DNA of 12,399 nucleotides from Flavobacteriales bacterium (GTDB lineage Bacteria; Bacteroidota; Bacteroidia; Flavobacteriales; BACL11). Shown here in pieces: positions 7,154 to 12,399 of the stretch. Location of the stretch: the NCBI GenBank assembly GCA_002697505.1, contig NZWA01000024.1:1-12399 (forward strand), written 5' to 3'. The notes under the pieces are model-generated. The model did not search any database, had not been told where the DNA came from, and saw only the letters and a list, made by a program, of their open reading frames with translations. Every line of letters starts with the position of its first letter. Positions within the stretch are counted from its first letter, which is position 1. The translations under genes were made by a program, and so were the position numbers.

Positions 7154-8155
7154 ATGAATGATACATTAAAAACAGATATAAAAGAGCTAAATGAAAAAAT
7201 TAATAAAGAGAGTGCAATTATTGACATGCTTACTCTTGAAGTAAATAAAGTAATTATTGGGCAAACGCACATGAGCGAAAGATTACTTGTTGCTTTATTA
7301 TCCAACGGACATATTTTACTAGAGGGTGTTCCTGGTCTAGCTAAAACATTAGCAATAAGCACTTTAGCAAAAACAATAGATGCAAATTTCAGCAGACTAC
7401 AATTTACACCAGACTTACTTCCTGCTGATATTATTGGTACACAAATTTACAGTCCAAAATCTGAAAAATTTACAATAAAAAAAGGTCCAATTTTTGCTAA
7501 CTTTATTTTAGCTGATGAAATCAATCGTGCTCCTGCCAAAGTTCAATCCGCACTTTTAGAAGCCATGCAAGAGAGACAAGTAACTATTGGAGGTGAATCT
7601 TTCAACTTAGACGAACCTTTTTTAGTTATGGCAACTCAGAATCCAGTTGATCAAGAAGGGACATACCCTTTGCCTGAAGCGCAAATTGATAGATTCATGT
7701 TAAAAATAATAATTGATTACCCAACCAAAGATCAAGAGAAGATAATAATGAGAAATAACTTAGCTAAAGAATTTCCACAAGCTAACTCTGTTTTATCAAC
7801 TGAAGCAATATTGAATGCCAGAAATATTGTAAAAGAAGTTTACATGGACGAAAAGATTGAACAATATATTATTGATATTGTATTTGCAACTAGAAATCCA
7901 GAGAAATTTGGTTTGGAAAAATTTCAGCATATGATTTCATTTGGATGTTCACCAAGAGCGAGTATTAATTTAGCCGCAGCTAGCAAAGCCTATGCATTTA
8001 TTAAAAGAAGAGGATATGTAATTCCAGAAGATGTTCGTGCACTATGTCATGATGTATTAAGACATCGAATTGGCTTAACATATGAAGCTGAAGCTGAAAA
8101 TATCACATCTGAGGATATTATTACTGAAATACTAAATACAGTTGAAATCCCATAA
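7154..8155 (+). CDS. moxR: MoxR-family AAA+ ATPase (Bat operon)
   Basis: This is a complete 333-residue AAA_3/MoxR protein, the usual length. Visible motifs are Walker A GVPGLAKT (58-65), Walker B FILADEIN (117-124) with Asp121-Glu122, sensor 1 ATQNP with Asn163, a probable arginine finger in LPEAQIDRF (Arg180), and sensor 2 in GCSPRAS (Arg268). The first about 30 residues are charged and helical. MoxR proteins are cytoplasmic hexameric ATPases thought to act as chaperones that mature or remodel partner VWA proteins; the partners encoded next door are DUF58, BatA and BatB. The start at 7154 fits the promoter, and an earlier ATG at 7147 meets a stop after four codons. Its stop overlaps the next ATG by 1 nt (TAATG). 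Confidence 0.95.
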   Translation: MNDTLKTDIKELNEKINKESAIIDMLTLEVNKVIIGQTHMSERLLVALLSNGHILLEGVPGLAKTLAISTLAKTIDANFSRLQFTPDLLPADIIGTQIYSPKSEKFTIKKGPIFANFILADEINRAPAKVQSALLEAMQERQVTIGGESFNLDEPFLVMATQNPVDQEGTYPLPEAQIDRFMLKIIIDYPTKDQEKIIMRNNLAKEFPQANSVLSTEAILNARNIVKEVYMDEKIEQYIIDIVFATRNPEKFGLEKFQHMISFGCSPRASINLAAASKAYAFIKRRGYVIPEDVRALCHDVLRHRIGLTYEAEAENITSEDIITEILNTVEIP

Positions 8156-9030
8156 TGAACGCTTCTGATTTACTTAAAAAAGTTAGACAAATTGAAATAA
8201 AAACAAGAGGTCTTTCGAATCACATTTTTGCAGGAGAATACAATACAGCATTCAAAGGAAAAGGAATGGCTTTTTCTGAAGTGAGAGATTATCAAAATGG
8301 AGATGATGTCAGACTAATTGACTGGAACGTAACTGCCCGCTATAACAGTCCTTTTGTTAAGGTTTTTGAAGAAGAAAGAGAGATGACCGTTATGTTAATA
8401 ATTGATGTTTCAGGTTCTAATAACTTCGGATCAAATAAGAATTTTAAAAAAGAATTAGCTACAGAAATTGGAGCTGTTTTAGCTTTTTCTGCTATTAAAA
8501 ATAATGATAAAGTTGGGGTAATTTTTTTCTCGGATATTATTGAAAAATTTATACCACCCAAAAAAGGAAAAAAACATATTTTAAGAATAATTAGAGAAAT
8601 TATTTCCTTTATACCATCAAGCAAAAAAACTGATCTTTCTGTAGCATTAGAATATTTTAATTCTGTTATTAGTAGAAGAAGCATTTGTTTCATTTTATCA
8701 GACTTTATTAGCACTAGTTTTAAAAAACCTTTAAAAATAGCCAGAAGAAAACATGATGTTGTAGCTCTAAAACTAATTGACAAAAGAGAAGAAATAATAC
8801 CAAATATTGGTTTAGTTCCAATTGAAGATGCTGAAAGTGGAAAAAAAATTATTATTGATACAAGTAGCAAATTTTTTATTAGCAAATTATCAGAAGAAAA
8901 GAATAAAAGAAATAATAAATTAAAAAGTTTAATGAATGAAAGCAGTGTAGACTTGATAAATTTATACACTGGAGAAGATTATGTAAAGCCGTTAATTAAT
9001 TTTTTTAAAAAAAGAAGTAGTAAAAGATGA
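8155..9030 (+). CDS. DUF58 family protein with VWA-like fold (Bat operon)
   Basis: This is a complete 291-residue DUF58 protein. The family core is clear: 'G-x-x-F-x-E-x-R-x-Y-x-x-G-D-D-x-R-x-I-D-W' spans about residues 37-57, followed by 'N-x-T-A-R' (58-62). The VWA-like part starts at about residue 77 and has an intact metal (MIDAS) site: DVSGS (Asp84, Ser86, Ser88), Thr159 or nearby, and Asp183 in LSDF. No signal peptide or membrane helix is seen, so it is probably cytoplasmic, at the membrane face. By family context it is the usual partner of the MoxR ATPase encoded just before it. The C-terminus is Lys/Arg-rich. Start and stop overlap the neighbours by 1 nt (upstream) and 4 nt (ATGA, downstream). 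The molecular role is not established for the family. Confidence 0.92.
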   Translation: MNASDLLKKVRQIEIKTRGLSNHIFAGEYNTAFKGKGMAFSEVRDYQNGDDVRLIDWNVTARYNSPFVKVFEEEREMTVMLIIDVSGSNNFGSNKNFKKELATEIGAVLAFSAIKNNDKVGVIFFSDIIEKFIPPKKGKKHILRIIREIISFIPSSKKTDLSVALEYFNSVISRRSICFILSDFISTSFKKPLKIARRKHDVVALKLIDKREEIIPNIGLVPIEDAESGKKIIIDTSSKFFISKLSEEKNKRNNKLKSLMNESSVDLINLYTGEDYVKPLINFFKKRSSKR

Positions 9031-9881
9031 GAAACATATGCATCTTAATATTATTGTTAATTAATTCGAAAGCCTGGTCTCAAAAAATTTCAGTTGACAC
9101 AAACATTATATTTGTTGGTCAACAAGTTGAAATAAAAATATCAAATAATATTAAAAATTCTGAATTTTGGCCAAATTTTAATGATACGCTTGTAAATGGA
9201 TTGGAAATAGTTCAATCAGATTTTGACACTTTATCTGAAGAGATTATACAAAAAATTATAATTACCTCATGGGATTCTGGAAGTTATTATATACCACCAG
9301 TCAAATTTTCAGCAACAAGTAAATCCAATGCCCTTATTATCAATGTTTTATTACCTAATATTGATGCGAATTCGGAGCTAAAAGATATTAAAGGCCCATT
9401 AGATGATAATATTGGTTGGAGCGACATTTGGCCTTGGCTTGTACTAATATTAATAATATTACTATCAATTTTCACTTATAAAAAGTATTTTAATAAAAAG
9501 AAAAAAACTGTTGTCGTCAAAAAAAATATTCAAACTCCAGCACATATTTTAGCTCTAAATTCACTTAAAAAACTAGAAAATAAAAAGCTAATTGACAAAA
9601 AAGATATTAAAGAATATTATTCGTCAATCTCTGAAATTATTAGAAGATATATAGAGAATAGATTTAATTTTCCTGCATTAGAACTTACAACATATGAGAT
9701 ATTAAATATTATTACCGCTATTATTAAAAAAGAAGAATCTATTTCTTTAAAAAATATTTTAGAAATTTCTGATCTTGTGAAATTTGCAAAAAAAATACCT
9801 GATCAAATTGAAAATGTTAAAAATTTAAATTTAGCAACTGATTTTGTTAAAAAAACCAAAAAAGAAATAATAAATGAATAA
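9027..9881 (+). CDS. Small membrane-anchored BatD/DUF4381-like protein of the Bat operon
   Basis: This 284-residue protein lies between DUF58 and batA, a slot that in Bacteroidota often holds a poorly characterised protein. It has a signal peptide (about 1-18, ending AWSQ), then a periplasmic beta-rich domain of about 110 residues that begins 'ISVDTNIIFVGQQVEIKIS', the way BatD/oxygen-tolerance domains begin. One membrane helix follows at about 134-151, then a basic stretch (about 152-166) fixing the C-terminus in the cytoplasm. The helical cytoplasmic domain (about 171-280) carries 'PAHILALNSLKKL', 'YYSSISEIIRRYIENRF' and 'PALELTTYEIL', which resembles the DUF4381-like tail. It is much shorter than full BatD. 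It starts inside the DUF58 stop (4-nt overlap) and overlaps batA by 8 nt. It may couple periplasmic sensing or binding to the cytoplasmic MoxR/DUF58 pair; that is inference. Confidence 0.75.
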   Translation: MRNICILILLLINSKAWSQKISVDTNIIFVGQQVEIKISNNIKNSEFWPNFNDTLVNGLEIVQSDFDTLSEEIIQKIIITSWDSGSYYIPPVKFSATSKSNALIINVLLPNIDANSELKDIKGPLDDNIGWSDIWPWLVLILIILLSIFTYKKYFNKKKKTVVVKKNIQTPAHILALNSLKKLENKKLIDKKDIKEYYSSISEIIRRYIENRFNFPALELTTYEILNIITAIIKKEESISLKNILEISDLVKFAKKIPDQIENVKNLNLATDFVKKTKKEIINE

Positions 9882-10863
9882 TTATACATTTGTAAATAGC
9901 GAATACATCTATTTGGCAATTATTCCTATATTAATCTTTTTCTGGTATTTTTTTAAGAACAAAGAAAATTTCGGAACAATAGTATACTCAGATATTAATT
10001 TAGTTAATTATAAAAAAACATTAAAACAAAAACTAATACACCTTCCTTTCATATTAAAGATTATTGCATCACTTTTACTTGTAATTGCACTTGCAAGGCC
10101 TCAATCCTCTATAAATTGGGAAGAAAGTTCAATTGAGGGTATTGATATTGTGTTAGCAATTGATATTTCAGGTAGTATGTTAGCTCAAGATTTAAAGCCA
10201 AACAGACTTGAAGCATCTAAAGATGTAGCGGTTCAATTTATAAATAAACGATCTAATGATAGAATAGGATTAGTTGTGTTTTCTGGAGAAAGTTTCACTC
10301 AATGTCCCCTCACAACAGATCATAATATTTTAATTAACCTATTTCAAGATGTTAATAGTGGTATGATTGAAGATGGAACCGCTATTGGAATGGGAATAGC
10401 AAACTCAATTAACAGATTAAAAAATTCAAAAGCAATCTCAAAGGTAATTATACTATTAACAGATGGAGTTAATAATAGCGGCTCAATTCCTCCACTTACA
10501 GCGGCAGAAATAGCAAAAAAATACAACATAAGAGTATACACTGTTGGAGTCGGTAGTGAAGGATTTGCTCCATACCCATTTCAAACACCATTTGGAATTC
10601 AATACCAAGACGTAGAAGTTAAAATTGATGAAAAAACACTTCAAGATGTAGCTACAATTACTGATGGAAAATATTTTAGAGCAACCAACAACACTACTTT
10701 AAAAAAAATATATGATGACATTGATAAGTTAGAAAAATCAAAAATTGAAGTTACTGAATTTCATAAAAGAAATGAAGAATATTTACTTTTTGCTATTTCA
10801 TCATTAATTCTTTTAATCTCAGCATTTATTTTAGAAACTTTTTATTTTAAAAAAATTATCTGA
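9874..10863 (+). CDS. batA: BatA, membrane-anchored VWA domain protein
   Basis: This is a complete 329-residue protein with the Bat layout: two N-terminal hydrophobic helices (about 11-27 and 57-74, the second followed by the typical 'ALARPQ'), a VWA domain (about 90-285), and a C-terminal helix (about 303-320). The MIDAS site is complete: DISGS (Asp97, Ser99, Ser101), Thr169 in DGTAIG and Asp197 in LTDG. The 'PYPFQTPFGIQYQ' loop (233-245) is typical of BatA. The VWA domain should face the periplasm or cytoplasm according to helix topology, which the sequence alone does not settle. In Bacteroides fragilis the bat genes were linked to aerotolerance; a wider envelope-maintenance role is likely. 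It overlaps the upstream gene by 8 nt and batB by 1 nt. Confidence 0.93.
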   Translation: MNNYTFVNSEYIYLAIIPILIFFWYFFKNKENFGTIVYSDINLVNYKKTLKQKLIHLPFILKIIASLLLVIALARPQSSINWEESSIEGIDIVLAIDISGSMLAQDLKPNRLEASKDVAVQFINKRSNDRIGLVVFSGESFTQCPLTTDHNILINLFQDVNSGMIEDGTAIGMGIANSINRLKNSKAISKVIILLTDGVNNSGSIPPLTAAEIAKKYNIRVYTVGVGSEGFAPYPFQTPFGIQYQDVEVKIDEKTLQDVATITDGKYFRATNNTTLKKIYDDIDKLEKSKIEVTEFHKRNEEYLLFAISSLILLISAFILETFYFKKII

Positions 10864-11882
10864 TGTTACAATACGGTCAAGGTGAATATTTATATCTATT
10901 ATTATTAGTTCCTGTTCTAATTTTGTTAATGTATGTTATTAGTATTTGGAAAAAAAAGGCAATTCAAAAATTTGGAGACAATAAATTAATAGAAAAATTA
11001 TCTCCGTCAATTTCAAAAACAAAAATTAAGATAAAAAATGTTCTTTTTATTTTTATTATAACCTCATTAGTAATTGGAATATCAAATCCTAAAATAGGTA
11101 CAAAAATGGAGGAAGTTAAAAGAGAGGGAGTTGATCTTATGATAGCAATTGATTTATCTAACTCAATGTTAGCTGAAGATATTAAACCCAACAGACTAAA
11201 AAGGGCCAAACAAGCAATTTCGAAACTTGTAGATAATTTGAATGGTGATAGAATTGGTCTAATTGTTTTTGCTGGTGATGCATATGTACAGTTACCTATT
11301 ACAACGGACTATTCCGCAGCAAAATTATTTTTATCTACAATTAATTCAGATATTATTCCAACTCAGGGCACCAATATTGGAAAGGCAATAAACTTGGCAT
11401 TTTCCTCATTTGATAAAAAAAATGAACAAAATAAAGCTATAATTATTATTACTGATGGAGAAAGTCATGATCAAGAGGCCATTGAAATAGCCGCATCTGC
11501 CAAAGAAAAAAATATTATAATACACACTTTAGGTATGGGATTAGAAAAAGGAAGTCCAATTCCAATCTACAATAAATATGGAAATAATATTGGTTTTAGA
11601 AAAGATAACGAAGGAAATACTATAGTTAGTAAATTAAACGAAGATTTATTAAAAGAAATTGCATCGAGTGGAGGCGGATCGTATATTAGAGCTAATAATT
11701 CTAAAGCTGGTTTAGATGCACTGTTTACAGAGATTAATAAGATGGAAAAAAAAGAAATTGGCACAATGATTTTTACAAATTTTAAGGATAGATTTCAAAT
11801 TTTTATTGCAATTGCATTTATTCTTTTAATTTTAAATTTATTTTTAAACAATAAAAAATTCAATTTACGTTTTTTAAAATGA
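10863..11882 (+). CDS. batB: BatB, membrane-anchored VWA domain protein
   Basis: This is a complete 339-residue paralogue of the preceding BatA, with the same order: N-terminal helices (about 9-27 and 59-74), a VWA domain (about 88-295) and a C-terminal helix (about 311-327). The MIDAS site is intact: DLSNS (Asp97, Ser99, Ser101), Thr170 in QGTNIG and Asp198 in ITDGE. The stretch 'SMLAEDIKPNRL' is almost the same as in BatA, showing common descent by duplication. It differs from BatA by the 'GESHDQEA' segment after the MIDAS aspartate and by the 'GSPIPIYNKYGN' loop, both typical of BatB. It probably works with BatA, possibly as a complex in the inner membrane, with BatC as partner. Its ATG overlaps the batA stop by 1 nt, and its stop overlaps the batC start (ATGA). 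Confidence 0.93.
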   Translation: MLQYGQGEYLYLLLLVPVLILLMYVISIWKKKAIQKFGDNKLIEKLSPSISKTKIKIKNVLFIFIITSLVIGISNPKIGTKMEEVKREGVDLMIAIDLSNSMLAEDIKPNRLKRAKQAISKLVDNLNGDRIGLIVFAGDAYVQLPITTDYSAAKLFLSTINSDIIPTQGTNIGKAINLAFSSFDKKNEQNKAIIIITDGESHDQEAIEIAASAKEKNIIIHTLGMGLEKGSPIPIYNKYGNNIGFRKDNEGNTIVSKLNEDLLKEIASSGGGSYIRANNSKAGLDALFTEINKMEKKEIGTMIFTNFKDRFQIFIAIAFILLILNLFLNNKKFNLRFLK

Positions 11883-12399
11883 TTATCAGATTTTTAATTT
11901 TAATATTATGTTTAAATAATCTCTCATTATTTGCTCAAAGTAAAGAAAGATATTTAAGAAATGGTAATAAACTATACAGTGACAGCAGTTATAATGATGC
12001 AGAAATTGAATATCGAAAGTCTTTAGAAAAAGATCAAAATTATTTTAATGCATCTTTTAACTTAGCCGATGCTGTATACAAACAAAATCGTTTTGAAGAA
12101 GCATCCATGCTTTTTAATTCTTTAGTTGATAACACAAATGATAAAAATCAATTATCAAAATTATATCACAATTTAGGCAACTCACAATATAAAGAAAACA
12201 AATTTGAACAAGCAGTTGAATCTTTCAAAAGCTCTCTTAGATTAAATCCCGATGATGATGAAACAAGACATAATTTAATTGTAGCAAAAAATAAACTTCA
12301 AGAACAACAAAACAAAGAAGAAGAACAACAAAACAAAGAAGAACAGCAAAACAAAGAAGAACAGCAAAACAAAGAAGAACAGCAAAACAAAGAAGAACA
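11879..12399 (+). CDS. batC: BatC, TPR protein with Glu/Gln/Asn/Lys-rich repeat tail (partial, cut by right edge)
   Basis: The frame opens at the ATG of the ATGA overlap with batB and stays open to the window end (173 codons plus 2 nt). Residues 1-20 form a signal peptide (MIIRFLILIL... ending LFAQ), so the protein should be periplasmic. Three TPR-like units follow at about 24-57, 58-91 and 95-128 (for example 'YHNLGNSQYKENKFEQAVESFKSSLRLNP'), suggesting a protein-binding scaffold. From residue 142 the protein becomes a tandem EQQNKE repeat. A charged, Gln/Glu-rich linker after the TPRs is normal for BatC, but here it is made of near-identical DNA units. BatC is thought to bind or organise BatA/BatB. 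The missing C-terminus and the expected downstream batD and batE are not in view. Confidence 0.85.
   Translation, partial: MIIRFLILILCLNNLSLFAQSKERYLRNGNKLYSDSSYNDAEIEYRKSLEKDQNYFNASFNLADAVYKQNRFEEASMLFNSLVDNTNDKNQLSKLYHNLGNSQYKENKFEQAVESFKSSLRLNPDDDETRHNLIVAKNKLQEQQNKEEEQQNKEEQQNKEEQQNKEEQQNKEE
12302..12399 (+). repeat. 18-nt in-frame tandem repeat in batC (EQQNKE units)
   Basis: Five complete 18-nt units and the start of a sixth are visible. Unit 1 (12302-12319) and unit 2 (12323-12340) are identical (gaacaacaaaacaaagaa) and are separated by one extra GAA codon. Units 3-5 (12341-12394) are identical to each other and differ from the first two only by CAG for the first CAA. The repeat continues past the window edge, so its full copy number is unknown. 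The 18-nt length keeps the frame whatever the copy number. Confidence 0.95.

Noticed and set aside
7144..7362. A 72-codon minus-strand frame over the moxR start
   Set aside because: It lies antisense to the moxR N-terminus and Walker A region and spans the promoter leader, with no start context or recognisable domain.
8340..8969. A 209-codon open frame on the minus strand inside the DUF58 gene
   Set aside because: It is antisense to a well-supported DUF58 frame with all family motifs. Its protein is a low-complexity Leu/Ile/Ser string, as expected when an A/T-rich, Lys-rich gene is read backwards.
12302..12399. The regular repeat at the right edge as a CRISPR array
   Set aside because: The units are directly adjacent with no unique spacers, and they are in frame within batC, coding the expected Glu/Gln-rich tail.

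Overview
The window looks like a chromosomal segment of a low-GC member of the Bacteroidota, probably Flavobacteriales. Four things support this: a type IX secretion (T9SS) type B sorting domain; a textbook Bacteroidota promoter of the form TTTG-N20-TAnnTTTG; start codons preceded by A/T-rich sequence with no Shine-Dalgarno motif; and a Bat (aerotolerance-type) operon in the order usual for this phylum. There is no sign of a mobile element, CRISPR array, tRNA or rRNA.

Left half (1-7026), all on the minus strand. Reading in the direction of transcription, truA (tRNA pseudouridine synthase) overlaps a complete ABC exporter gene by 8 nt. After 49 nt comes a 694-residue secreted protein (choice-of-anchor L domain, Ig-like modules, T9SS type B sorting domain). 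One nucleotide later begins a very large secreted protein that runs off the left edge. Its visible 803 residues hold a signal peptide, a seven-repeat beta-propeller, two tandem InlB-like modules and the start of an Ig-like domain. The last two genes are probably co-transcribed surface or adhesin-type proteins.

Centre (7027-7153). A 127-bp divergent intergenic region carries a strong plus-strand promoter, overlapped by an 8-bp perfect inverted repeat, and a -7-like element lying against the truA start codon.

Right half (7154-12399), all on the plus strand. This is a tightly packed Bat operon: MoxR-family AAA+ ATPase, DUF58 protein, a small membrane-anchored BatD/DUF4381-like protein, BatA, BatB, and BatC cut by the right edge. 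Every junction overlaps (1, 4, 8, 1 and 4 nt), so translational coupling is likely. The products suggest a membrane-associated machine: a MoxR chaperone-like ATPase working with three von Willebrand factor A (VWA) proteins (DUF58, BatA, BatB), all with intact MIDAS metal sites, plus a periplasmic TPR protein (BatC). BatD and BatE would be expected beyond the right edge. BatC ends in an 18-nt tandem repeat that the window cuts.

I see no clearly new system. The points most worth a second look are the propeller/InlB-like surface protein and its partner, the near-leaderless promoter geometry, the palindrome on the bat promoter, the mini-BatD gene, and the recently expanded batC repeat.
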